Below, one piece after another: positions 49,302 to 55,449 of a stretch of 64,000 nucleotides of DNA; within the stretch, counting starts at the first letter, position 1, and each line of letters starts with the position of its first letter. The translations under genes were made by a program, and so were the position numbers. Under the pieces are notes generated by a model. That model was not told the DNA's origin. It was given only the letters and a program-made list of their open reading frames with translations, and made no database searches. Location: NCBI GenBank assembly GCA_003281225.1, contig QCCP01000001.1, positions 186,001-250,000 of the forward strand, in the 5' to 3' direction. Source of the DNA: Prochlorococcus sp. AG-347-L20 (lineage in GTDB: Bacteria > Cyanobacteriota > Cyanobacteriia > PCC-6307 > Cyanobiaceae).

Positions 49302-49475
49302 TTAAATTTGTTCAGTTATGGAAATCTGGCTTATATTATTAACTTTTTTTTCTCTATATTTCGTTAGGAAAAATACCATTGAGCTAAAAACAACTAAAAA
49401 TCCTATTAATGATATTCGATAGAAAAGGTCATCAGACATATCAAAAAAAGCTGATCTTTTAAATTTGTTTCTCAT
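49302..49475 (-). CDS. Single-pass membrane microprotein (57 aa)
   Basis: A 57-codon frame: a basic N terminus (MRNKFKRSAFFDMSDDLF), one membrane segment (ISLIGFLVVFSSMVFFL) and a polar tail. It is preceded by a hairpin and by the repeated TTGACA-N-TCGATCTA motif. Confidence 0.55.
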   Translation of the reverse strand: MRNKFKRSAFFDMSDDLFYRISLIGFLVVFSSMVFFLTKYREKKVNNISQISITEQI

Positions 49476-49483
49476 CAAAAAAA

Positions 49484-49501
49484 AGAGGGTTTTATCCCTC
49501 T
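49484..49501 (-). terminator. Hairpin with T run on the minus strand
   Basis: On the minus strand AGAGGG-ATAAAA-CCCTCT is followed by TTTTTTTT, a classical terminator. It lies between a promoter-like motif (49503-49522) and the start of the 57-aa gene, so it could act as an attenuator of that gene or end transcripts coming from the right. Confidence 0.6.
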
Positions 49502-49502
49502 A

Positions 49503-49522
49503 AGTTTAGATCGAATGTCAAT
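49503..49522 (-). promoter_or_regulatory. Repeated promoter-like motif, site 1
   Basis: On the minus strand ATTGACATTCGATCTAAACT, a TTGACA -35-like hexamer fused to TCGATCTA. The same 16-bp core with one variable base is found at 52603-52618 and 54377-54396, each time 28-56 nt upstream of a minus-strand gene. Confidence 0.5.
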
Positions 49523-49574
49523 CACAAATTATCCTAAATCTTTACCTCAATGGATGCTTTATATTTATTAGTTT

Positions 49575-49594
49575 TGCTAGAATTTTGCTAGAAT
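49575..49594. repeat. 20-bp repeat, copy 2
   Basis: An exact second copy of the 20-bp sequence at 46164-46183 (two TGCTAGAAT units). It is 56 nt upstream of the right copy of the long direct repeat. Confidence 0.8.
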
Positions 49595-49650
49595 AAAATT
49601 TTATAAATTTCAAAAAACCTAGTTATATCAAGCTGGTACATGGTTCATTT

Positions 49651-49813
49651 GCCAGTAATTAATTTCAGTCATATCAATACTTTAGAAGAAAACTACAATG
49701 TGTGAACGGTGTGCGAACAGAATACTAAAAACGTTCAATTCTAGGTTAATTATCCATCAAATTATCTATTTAGGAAAGTGATGGTTGGTATGGGGTAATT
49801 AATTCTTTAAATA
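49651..49813. repeat. Direct repeat, right copy (B), with truncated EVE gene start
   Basis: About 163 bp, ~94% identical to 43496-43659. On the minus strand it still encodes the EVE start MTEINYW and then reads into unrelated sequence with an early stop. The two base changes inside these seven codons are both at third positions and silent (ATA/ATT, AAC/AAT), which suggests the copy diverged while it was part of a working gene, perhaps in another strain. Confidence 0.85.
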
Positions 49814-49896
49814 AAATTGTTGTTATAACTTATTTGCGTATAAAAATTTCTTGATAAATCAAAAAAACATGAAATAATTCTGTTTTATTGAATCTT

Positions 49897-50013
49897 ATGG
49901 CACTAATCCCTTTTAAATCAACTGAAAAACAAGGTAAAGCTAATAGTAAAAGTATTCTTAGCCTTGTTCTATTGATGTTCTCATTGGTAGCTTGGATGTG
50001 CTTATTTAGGTAA
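49897..50013 (+). CDS. Single-pass membrane microprotein (38 aa)
   Basis: A 38-codon frame: the polar N terminus MALIPFKSTEKQGKANSKS, then a hydrophobic segment ILSLVLLMFSLVAWMCLF. It begins about 80 nt after repeat copy B and 7 nt before the next small gene. The function is unknown. Confidence 0.6.
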   Translation: MALIPFKSTEKQGKANSKSILSLVLLMFSLVAWMCLFR

Positions 50014-50020
50014 AAAAATT

Positions 50021-50155
50021 ATGACTAAAAAAGAAGGAAAAGAATTAGCTACGGTAAAGGTTTATCTTAATACTGGAATTATCGCGGGATTAATTGGGGT
50101 AGGATTTATTGCTTCAACTTTAGTTTTTGGAGTATTACTTCTGGTTTTAAAATAA
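50021..50155 (+). CDS. Single-pass membrane microprotein (44 aa)
   Basis: A 44-codon frame with the charged start MTKKEGKELATVKVYLNTG and a long membrane segment (IIAGLIGVGFIASTLVFGVLL in parts). It lies 7 nt behind the 38-aa gene. Its 3' 94 nt overlap, tail to tail, the 141-aa gene on the other strand, so at least one of the two ends may be less well defined than it looks. Confidence 0.55.
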   Translation: MTKKEGKELATVKVYLNTGIIAGLIGVGFIASTLVFGVLLLVLK

Positions 50156-50487
50156 TTGTTTAAAAAAGATTTAAATTCTTTTTCATTAGATTTCGAGAAA
50201 TCATATGAACAGATTGATTTAACATCAGATTTGAAAATTTCTAAAAATTGATTCTCATCTTTTATGTAATTATCAGGAATAGATGAGAAGAAATATTCGT
50301 ATTTTAAGGTTGATTCTTTATCAAGACCTTTAAATAGATTTTTTTCTAAAGAATCACAATATTTTTTGGCTAAATTATTATTGGCTATTTTTTTCTCAGT
50401 ATATATTCCTCCAAATAAAGGCAAACCATTTATAAGATTTATTTTGATGATAAATCCAATTAAAAATGAAATTAGAACAAATTTCAC
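50062..50487 (-). CDS. Exported or membrane-anchored island protein (141 aa)
   Basis: A GTG-started 141-residue frame with an N-terminal signal-like segment (FVLISFLIGFIIKINLINGL), then a charged helical domain with two central cysteines (KKYCDSLEK, DVKSICSYDF). Its GTG overlaps the stop of the 51-aa gene as GTGA, which supports translation. The C-terminal ~30 residues overlap the plus-strand 44-aa gene and look like antisense read-through. Confidence 0.55.
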   Translation of the reverse strand: MKFVLISFLIGFIIKINLINGLPLFGGIYTEKKIANNNLAKKYCDSLEKNLFKGLDKESTLKYEYFFSSIPDNYIKDENQFLEIFKSDVKSICSYDFSKSNEKEFKSFLNNYFKTRSNTPKTKVEAINPTPINPAIIPVLR

Positions 50488-50639
50488 TGATCTTCTTTTA
50501 GATTTAGGAAAGGTCTTATTTTATTTTTTAGTTCACTAAGTGGCTTTTCAATAAAATCAGGTTTTTTTAAGACTGCAAGAAAAATCCATCCTGCACTAAT
50601 AGCAAGAACCATCCCTAGGTAGGCAAAACCATAAATCAT
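50484..50639 (-). CDS. Membrane microprotein (51 aa)
   Basis: A 51-codon frame with an N-terminal membrane segment (FAYLGMVLAISAGWIFLAVL) and a basic tail (KKPDFIEKPLSELKNKIRP). It overlaps the downstream 141-aa gene by a GTGA junction, so the two are coupled. Confidence 0.6.
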   Translation of the reverse strand: MIYGFAYLGMVLAISAGWIFLAVLKKPDFIEKPLSELKNKIRPFLNLKEDQ

Positions 50640-50664
50640 AAGTACTTTTTAAATTTTCTTTTTA

Positions 50665-50838
50665 TTATGCTTGTTTTTTGACTCCTACAGCGGGTTCGAT
50701 GTTCTTGTCTTCTTCAACTTTTTTCTTTTCTATATCTTTAATTATTAATTTATTTTCGGTTCTTCCAAAATCATCTTTACCTGCAATAAAGAAAATAAGT
50801 GCACTGATAAAAAAAAGTGCAAAAAGCAAAACTTCCAT
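50665..50838 (-). CDS. Membrane microprotein (57 aa)
   Basis: A 57-codon frame with an N-terminal hydrophobic segment (VLLFALFFISALIFFIAG) and a long charged tail rich in Lys and Glu (IKDIEKKKVEEDKNIEP). It lies 25 nt upstream of the 51-aa gene on the same strand, so three small membrane genes form a run here. Confidence 0.6.
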   Translation of the reverse strand: MEVLLFALFFISALIFFIAGKDDFGRTENKLIIKDIEKKKVEEDKNIEPAVGVKKQA

Positions 50839-51189
50839 TTGCTAATACCATTTAATTAAATCCAAATTAGTTTAGAGGTCTAATTTTAATCAACATCAAA
50901 TAATACAATTCACGGTAAATTAAGTGCAATCAAATTCAAAATATAAAATTCTTTAATATCAATCTATTTAAATATTTAATAACCTAAAAGTGTTATTTAT
51001 TTTACTATGAAAATATTCTTAAAGGATTATTTTTGTGATAATTAATTTTGATATGCATCTTTTTAATTACAATCTGCTCATTTAATCTTTATATTTAAGT
51101 ATGATTTTTTCTTCCTTATTTTATAAATTTTGAACTTGAATTAATCTTTAAAAATATTTATGGTTATTTAGTAATTTAATTTATAGAAC
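50839..51189. other. 351-nt AT-rich gap between divergent genes
   Basis: No frame longer than about a dozen codons begins with a good start here. The gap must contain promoters for the divergent small membrane gene (left) and the PsbN-like gene (right). The only notable item is a 24-nt segment at 51084-51107 (AATCTTTATATTTAAGTA plus TGATTT) that is repeated with one change at 42619-42642. Confidence 0.6.
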
Positions 51190-51405
51190 ATGTTGGGAAC
51201 AATCAAAGATCCAACTTTATTTCTACTTTTGAGTAGTGTTGGAATTTTACTATTTGGGTCAATCGGATATGGGATTTATACAACAGTTGGACCATCATCA
51301 TATAAGTTAAGAGACACAATTAAAGAGCATGCAAGGATGCATGAATTAGGTATTGCTCATGGTCACAATCATCAAAACCATAATGAAGTAGAACATATTC
51401 ACTGA
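51190..51405 (+). CDS. PsbN-like protein with a histidine-rich tail
   Basis: A 71-residue protein. An N-terminal membrane segment (FLLLSSVGILLFGSIGYGIY) followed by YTTVGPSSYKLRDTIKEH matches the PsbN pattern (one helix, then Y-x-x-x-GPxxxxLRD). PsbN is needed for photosystem II assembly and is normally ~45 residues. Here a ~25-residue tail adds eight histidines (HARMHELG, then HGHNHQNHNEVEHIH), a likely metal-binding region. It is probably an island paralogue rather than the main psbN. Confidence 0.65.
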   Translation: MLGTIKDPTLFLLLSSVGILLFGSIGYGIYTTVGPSSYKLRDTIKEHARMHELGIAHGHNHQNHNEVEHIH

Positions 51406-51414
51406 GAAATATAA

Positions 51415-51552
51415 ATGTATTTATATTTTTTTGATTCAGAATTAACAACAGAATTCTTCTTTATTGCGATTCTTTCTGGAGCATTATTATCATTCTTTAT
51501 TTTCCTATTATTTTGGTTGACAAATCAAAATGCAATTTTTAAAAAGCAATAA
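51415..51552 (+). CDS. Membrane microprotein behind the PsbN-like gene (45 aa)
   Basis: A 45-codon frame 9 nt downstream of the PsbN-like gene. The product is almost entirely hydrophobic (FFFIAILSGALLSFFIFLLF) with a short basic end (NQNAIFKKQ). Its position suggests a shared transcript and perhaps a shared complex. Confidence 0.6.
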   Translation: MYLYFFDSELTTEFFFIAILSGALLSFFIFLLFWLTNQNAIFKKQ

Positions 51553-51712
51553 AGTTACTTTTGAAAATTTTAACAATTTCGATATGTAGTTTTTGAAAAC
51601 TATAAATTGCTACATTCTTAATACATTTATGTATAGGATGAATCATTTGATACAGCGATTGCTCGATCTCGCTTTACATTAAGTAATATTTTAATACTAA
51701 TTCTTAACCTTA

Positions 51713-51829
51713 ATGGACTCAAATAAAGATATTCTCAACCGAGCCATAGGAAGACCAGCAATGATGGCTTTCATGATCTTAGTGGGAACATATTTAACAA
51801 CCGGTCAACTCATCCCTGGTGTTTTTTAA
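51713..51829 (+). CDS. hli: High-light-inducible protein (HLIP), 38 aa
   Basis: A very short HLIP. The chlorophyll-binding helix NRAIGRPAMMAFMILVGTYL keeps the R-x-A-M motif and the TTGQLIPG end, but the first helix residue is Ala rather than the usual Glu, and N-G is replaced by I-G. HLIPs bind chlorophyll and carotenoid and protect photosystem II under stress. It overlaps the next hli gene by one base (TAATG). Such genes are abundant in Prochlorococcus islands. Confidence 0.88.
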   Translation: MDSNKDILNRAIGRPAMMAFMILVGTYLTTGQLIPGVF

Positions 51830-51972
51830 TGAAAAATAAAAATCAATCAAGAAATATTGATCCACAAAAAATAAGAGCAGAGAATTTAAATGGCAGATTT
51901 GCTCTTGTTGGTCTAGTTGCTCTTGTGGGAGCATACATAACGACTGGTCAAATTGTACCCGGAATCATTTGA
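51829..51972 (+). CDS. hli: High-light-inducible protein (HLIP), 47 aa
   Basis: A canonical short HLIP. The helix AENLNGRFALVGLVALVGAY carries the ExxNGR chlorophyll-binding motif (Glu18, Asn21, Gly22, Arg23), followed by TTGQIVPG. It shares its first base with the stop codon of the upstream hli gene, so the two proteins are probably made in a fixed ratio and may form a heterodimer. A terminator follows at 52076. Confidence 0.92.
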   Translation: MKNKNQSRNIDPQKIRAENLNGRFALVGLVALVGAYITTGQIVPGII

Positions 51973-52075
51973 TTTTTTTCAACCAATATTTTCTTTGAGT
52001 CAGCTAGTAGTAATACAGGCTGGCTTTTTGCTGAAGAAATTCATGTGGTTTTAGTGATAAGTTTTACATTAAAAG

Positions 52076-52103
52076 TTCGAATGAGGTTCGAATGGATTTT
52101 TTT
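52076..52103 (+). terminator. Terminator of the hli pair
   Basis: TTCGAA-TGAGG-TTCGAA forms a 6-bp stem with a 5-nt loop. After TGGA comes a run of seven T. It lies 104 nt behind the second hli gene. Confidence 0.65.
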
Positions 52104-52138
52104 GTAAAAAATAAATTCTTTACCTCTTTTTATAGAGC

Positions 52139-52321
52139 TTATTGTTGCTGTTGATCTTGTATTTTCTTTAGTTTTTCGTATTCAACGTGCAGAACACCTA
52201 GACGCCAAGCATCTTTCAATCCTTTTACACCTCCCATTAATAGCCTTGCATCAGCAGGTGAATGTGACTTCATATTCAAGAAATCTTTTTGCCAAGATTT
52301 ATCATTCCATTTATTAGTCAT
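52139..52321 (-). CDS. Small conserved island protein (60 aa)
   Basis: A 60-residue basic soluble protein. The middle part (SPADARLLMGGVKGLKDAWRLG) is well ordered and the C terminus ends in four glutamines after EYEKLKKIQD. I do not recognise a family. It lies on the minus strand behind two small membrane genes. Confidence 0.65.
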   Translation of the reverse strand: MTNKWNDKSWQKDFLNMKSHSPADARLLMGGVKGLKDAWRLGVLHVEYEKLKKIQDQQQQ

Positions 52322-52334
52322 TCAATTTATTCCT

Positions 52335-52418
52335 TTAGTAATGCCAAAGTAACCAAAATAATCCACAGCCATAAATAATCCCTGTGGTTACTATTACTGG
52401 CATTAGTATTTTTTTCAT
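52335..52418 (-). CDS. Membrane microprotein (27 aa) with nested inverted repeats
   Basis: A 27-codon frame (MKKILMPVIVTTGIIYG, then CGLFWLLWHY) with one membrane segment. Its ATG overlaps the stop of the upstream 52-aa gene as ATGA, good evidence for translation. The DNA of the gene also contains three nested inverted repeats (AATGCCA/TGGCATT, GTAAC/GTTAC, CACAG/CTGTG; 52340-52404), so its mRNA would fold strongly. Confidence 0.5.
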   Translation of the reverse strand: MKKILMPVIVTTGIIYGCGLFWLLWHY

Positions 52419-52573
52419 TTAATTAAAAATCTACCCATTTCATTCATGAAAAACCAAATTGCGATTGAAAGATTTAATAATACTGTGATAGAAATGGATA
52501 TTTTTAAAAACTTTTTACCAACTCCTGATTGATTTGCATCTTTATCGGCAACTGAAATCGACTCAAGTTTCAT
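52415..52573 (-). CDS. Single-pass membrane microprotein (52 aa)
   Basis: A 52-codon frame. A polar N terminus (MKLESISVADKDANQSGVG) is followed by a membrane segment (ISITVLLNLSIAIWFFM). It is 30 nt downstream of the repeated TTGACA-type motif at 52603-52618, and its stop overlaps the start of the 27-aa gene. Confidence 0.6.
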   Translation of the reverse strand: MKLESISVADKDANQSGVGKKFLKISISITVLLNLSIAIWFFMNEMGRFLIK

Positions 52574-52602
52574 ATCAAAAAGGTACTAACTGCAGATTAT
52601 TC

Positions 52603-52618
52603 TAGATCGACTGTCAAT
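52603..52618 (-). promoter_or_regulatory. Repeated promoter-like motif, site 2
   Basis: On the minus strand ATTGACAGTCGATCTA, the same 16-bp core as at 49503-49522 and 54377-54396. It overlaps the stop codon of the ABM-domain gene and lies 30 nt upstream of the 52-aa gene. Confidence 0.5.
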
Positions 52619-52922
52619 CATGATAACCAACTTTAGAAACAAAATTTCCTGAAACGGGATCGGTAACTCCAAGTTCATGAGATAACTCTTCCTTAAATCC
52701 TCTAACCTCATCAAGATGAGCAATCATAGCTGGTCTTTGAGATGCAATAGCTTCTGCATTTTTCCAGATCCCAACAAAACAGTAATCATAATTTCTAGTT
52801 TTTGCGATATATCTTTGAGTCATCCCCTCAAAACTTGTTTTATCTATTACTTCAAAATACTGATCTATAGAATCTGACTTTAATTTAAATCGAACAACAT
52901 TCATAAAATTTTGAACAGTCAA
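52614..52922 (-). CDS. Antibiotic biosynthesis monooxygenase (ABM) domain protein
   Basis: A 102-residue dimeric ferredoxin-like fold protein by its pattern: VVRFKLKSDSIDQYFEVIDK, TRNYDYCFVGIWKNAEAI and the C-terminal FKEELSHELG. ABM proteins include quinone-forming monooxygenases and haem-degrading enzymes; many have no known substrate. The strong terminator directly upstream (52928-52951) shows it has its own promoter or relies on read-through. Confidence 0.65.
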   Translation of the reverse strand: MTVQNFMNVVRFKLKSDSIDQYFEVIDKTSFEGMTQRYIAKTRNYDYCFVGIWKNAEAIASQRPAMIAHLDEVRGFKEELSHELGVTDPVSGNFVSKVGYHD

Positions 52923-52927
52923 AAAAA

Positions 52928-52951
52928 AGGAGCTAAATGCTCCTCTTTTTA
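52928..52951 (-). terminator. Terminator of the cupin gene
   Basis: AGGAGC-TAAAT-GCTCCT with A runs on the left and T on the right. On the minus strand the hairpin is followed by eight T. It lies 41 nt behind the cupin gene stop. Confidence 0.8.
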
Positions 52952-52991
52952 GTTTGAATGTAAATCAAAAAAAGTGATTTAAGATTAAAAT

Positions 52992-53420
52992 TTATCCTTC
53001 AGCGGGAATTAAAATTGGAACATCTTTTGCTCCAATTGCTGCGAACCAAACTATTGCGTTATCAGTTTTTGCATTACCCATTGTATGTTTTGGTGTCTTT
53101 GGACCAACTATAAAAGTATCCCCTGCTGTATAGGTAAGATCCTCCATCCCTTGTCTTTTGACAACAATCGTACCTTGCTCAACATTGCCTAATAATGGAA
53201 TTGGATGAGAGTGGAGTGGAACTATTCCTCCTTCAGCCAACTCGACTCTTTGTAATCTTATTTCTGCTTTTCCTTTTGGGTATTTAAGAGCATCTCCATC
53301 CATTGTCTCGGAACCTACAAAGACTTCTTGTACATCAACGGGAGATTCTGCAGCTAAGGAAATACTAGGGTTGATAAGCATTAATGCAAAAGCAAATGCT
53401 ATAAATAAATTTTTAATCAT
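52992..53420 (-). CDS. Exported cupin-domain protein
   Basis: A 142-residue protein with a signal peptide (LFIAFAFALMLINPSISLAA, residues ~4-23) and one cupin barrel. The first metal motif is VPLHSHPIPLLGNVEQG with two His and Glu, and the second holds His in PKTPKHTMG. It probably acts in the periplasm or lumen. The substrate is unknown. It has its own terminator. Confidence 0.8.
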   Translation of the reverse strand: MIKNLFIAFAFALMLINPSISLAAESPVDVQEVFVGSETMDGDALKYPKGKAEIRLQRVELAEGGIVPLHSHPIPLLGNVEQGTIVVKRQGMEDLTYTAGDTFIVGPKTPKHTMGNAKTDNAIVWFAAIGAKDVPILIPAEG

Positions 53421-53601
53421 GAATTTGAATTTCTAAAAAATTATTTAGACTCATAGTATTTATTTTTTTCATTTTTGGCAGTAATTGATTTGACTTTTAA
53501 AGTTATTTAATCTAAAGCCATTTTTTAAAAGTTTTTCATGAAGGTATTGAATTTTAATAAATTATTAGTGCAGACACTAATAAAAATTATTCTCAAGAAT
53601 T

Positions 53602-54321
53602 TTAATAATTTAATTCTTTCATCAATAAATTCCAACCAATTAATGATGCATCTTTATGGAAATTTTCTCTTTCCTCGCACATAAAGCCATGATCAGCTCC
53701 TTTAACTTCGACATAAATAAATCTTTCTTCTAACGGATCTAGTTTTTTAAATCTTTTTTTAATTTCTAATCTATCTTGTACAGGAATTAAATCATCTGAA
53801 GAACCACATATGAAGTTTAATTTTCCAGAAACTTTTTCTAGTAAATCCATAGGTGCAAAATTAGTATCCTTTCTTGGTGCAATTACCCCTGCCCCATAAA
53901 AACAAAATGTACTATCTATTCCTTTTAAAGAAGAGGCTATAACTGCTGCATGACCCCCAAAACAAAATCCAATAATTGAGATTTTCTTTTTTGGATATTT
54001 TTCTTTAATCCAATTCAGAGCTCCAGAAATATCTTTAATAATATTTTTTGAAGTGGTTAAATTTTTATGATGCCTGCCTAATTTTAAGTCTGCTTCGCTG
54101 TATGATAAATCTAATTTTGGAGCTGTTCTACCGTAAAGAGGTAAGGCTAATACAGGTACATTTTGCTTAGCTAATTTTTCAGAAAAACTCCTTATCCAGT
54201 GATTTATCCCAAACACCTCTGGTAAAACTATAGATATATATTCACACTCACCACCTGAATCTACCCACCAAGATCTAAGAGGTAAATCACCACTATAAAT
54301 GTTTTTCCATTGACCTTTCAT
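53602..54321 (-). CDS. Dienelactone hydrolase family protein
   Basis: A 239-residue alpha/beta-hydrolase with the nucleophile Cys120 in GFCFGGHAAV, which marks the dienelactone hydrolase family. The acid lies in CGSSDDLIPV and the catalytic His in GADHGFMCEER. Glu35 in LPEVFGIN matches the family's accessory Glu. The physiological ester or lactone is unknown. The repeated TTGACA-type motif lies 56 nt upstream. Confidence 0.85.
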   Translation of the reverse strand: MKGQWKNIYSGDLPLRSWWVDSGGECEYISIVLPEVFGINHWIRSFSEKLAKQNVPVLALPLYGRTAPKLDLSYSEADLKLGRHHKNLTTSKNIIKDISGALNWIKEKYPKKKISIIGFCFGGHAAVIASSLKGIDSTFCFYGAGVIAPRKDTNFAPMDLLEKVSGKLNFICGSSDDLIPVQDRLEIKKRFKKLDPLEERFIYVEVKGADHGFMCEERENFHKDASLIGWNLLMKELNY

Positions 54322-54637
54322 TTGTGATTACATAAAAAGTTTGTGTCAGAAAAAAAGAGTCTTAATTTATTCTCTTAGTTTAGATCGATTGTCAATGTAA
54401 ATTTTCCTTAATTCATTTTTATAAATTAAATCTTAAATTATATAGAGAAACTTATAATCAACTCATTTTTATATAAGTTATATAAATCAAAATAAGTAGT
54501 CTTTTTTACCAATTTAATATACCTGTTGTTAAATAAATATATTTGTACTCGAAAAGCTCCTAAAAAATACTTTTTCTTGAAATAAAGATTGACAAGACAT
54601 TCATAAAAAAAACTTTTATAAAACATTAACTTCTTTT
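54322..54637. other. 316-nt AT-rich gap with a promoter-like motif
   Basis: The gap between the dienelactone hydrolase gene and the divergent 104-aa gene holds the third TTGACA-N-TCGATCTA motif (54377-54396). A 62-codon minus-strand frame at 54438-54626 has strongly biased Tyr/Phe/Lys content and no ribosome binding site, so I do not count it as a gene. Confidence 0.6.
54377..54396 (-). promoter_or_regulatory. Repeated promoter-like motif, site 3
   Basis: On the minus strand ATTGACAATCGATCTAAACT, differing from site 1 (49503-49522) by a single base over 20. It is 56 nt upstream of the dienelactone hydrolase gene. AT-rich sequence suitable for a -10 element follows. Confidence 0.5.
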
Positions 54638-54952
54638 ATGAATATGTTTCTAACTAACAAGACTCGTTTAAAAATTAAGGATATTGTAAAGAGGATTTCA
54701 ATAGATGAACCTGTTGCATTGGAGGAAAGAATTTATGTAGAAAAGTTTGCAAAACATAATTCAACTATATGGACATGGCTTAAGAAAGCTAACAGTTTAA
54801 GGAGATATGGTAAACAAAAATCTGACGGAATAAATGGACTAATTCAGAATCTTGGCCTTGATGGTTTAGAAACTGAAAACCATTTCGATCCCAAAAATGA
54901 TGATCTTGCTGATTGGTTTAGCGGATCTCCTGATTGGGTGAGGAGGAGCTAA
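54638..54952 (+). CDS. Conserved island protein (104 aa)
   Basis: A 104-residue soluble protein: a basic helical first half (RLKIKDIVKRISIDEPVALE) and an acidic, Trp-rich end (DDLADWFSGSPDWVRRS). A second ATG at 54644 is an equally possible start. I recognise no named domain. It converges with the 56-aa gene at 54980. Confidence 0.65.
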   Translation: MNMFLTNKTRLKIKDIVKRISIDEPVALEERIYVEKFAKHNSTIWTWLKKANSLRRYGKQKSDGINGLIQNLGLDGLETENHFDPKNDDLADWFSGSPDWVRRS

Positions 54953-54979
54953 TTGCCCTTCGTTTAAAATCGATTCAAA

Positions 54980-55150
54980 TTAATAATGAAAAAAGGGAAC
55001 TTCCTCAACTTGTCTTGGAGCATAATCACAAATTCCGAATTGCATACATTCCATTTGAGCATCAGATAATTTTCTCTCAATTGATAACGTATCAAACAAA
55101 CCACCAAATGCATGTTGAATTTTATTTTTAATTAGATTTCTGTAAGTCAT
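54980..55150 (-). CDS. Small conserved protein (56 aa)
   Basis: A 56-codon frame with a good ribosome binding site (GGAG, 6 nt before ATG). The product (MTYRNLIKNKIQHAFGGLFD, then ERKLSDAQMECMQFGICD) has two cysteines 7 residues apart near the middle. The overlapping plus-strand frame at 54934-55131 has no such support. The function is unknown. Confidence 0.65.
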   Translation of the reverse strand: MTYRNLIKNKIQHAFGGLFDTLSIERKLSDAQMECMQFGICDYAPRQVEEVPFFHY

Positions 55151-55339
55151 AATTAACTCCTTTTTTTAGAAGTTATTTAGTATTGGTTATATACAAGAAT
55201 CAAGAGTTTTATTACCTAAATACAAATTATAAATTATTCTTTTTTAAAATATTTCACTAAATTCATAATCAGTATTTTTGCTCTAGGAAATTTGAATCAT
55301 CACCTTTAAATTAGATCTACTGATTGGAGGTTTAACTTC

Positions 55340-55447
55340 ATGAGTACTTACAAAACGAAATACTTTAAAAACACAAAAAAGATCAATAACACTCTTTGGT
55401 TGGATAAATTAATTAATCAACTTGAAAAAAAATCAAAGGGAGTTTGA
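55340..55447 (+). CDS. WLD-LIN-IE microprotein, paralogue 2 (35 aa)
   Basis: A 35-codon frame with a strong GGAGG ribosome binding site 10 nt upstream. The core NTLWLDKLINQLEKKSKG matches the microproteins at 47781 and 56250. It is followed 2 nt later by the twin-CX3C gene, so the two are probably translated from one mRNA. Confidence 0.7.
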   Translation: MSTYKTKYFKNTKKINNTLWLDKLINQLEKKSKGV

Positions 55448-55449
55448 TC

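Noticed and set aside
43496-49813. tRNA-associated integration site
   Set aside because: I looked for T-loop (GTTCRANNC) and acceptor pairing near the repeats and elsewhere and found no tRNA. No integrase gene is visible either, so the element is only inferred.
50700-50720. GGTTCGAT T-loop-like sequence
   Set aside because: It lies inside the 57-aa microprotein gene and no cloverleaf can be drawn around it.
54438-54626. Minus-strand 62-codon frame
   Set aside because: Extreme Tyr/Phe/Lys/Asn composition expected from random AT-rich DNA, no ribosome binding site and no coupling to neighbours.
54934-55131. Plus-strand 65-codon frame
   Set aside because: It lies opposite the 56-aa minus-strand gene, which has a good ribosome binding site and start. 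The plus frame begins inside the 104-aa gene and has no own signals.
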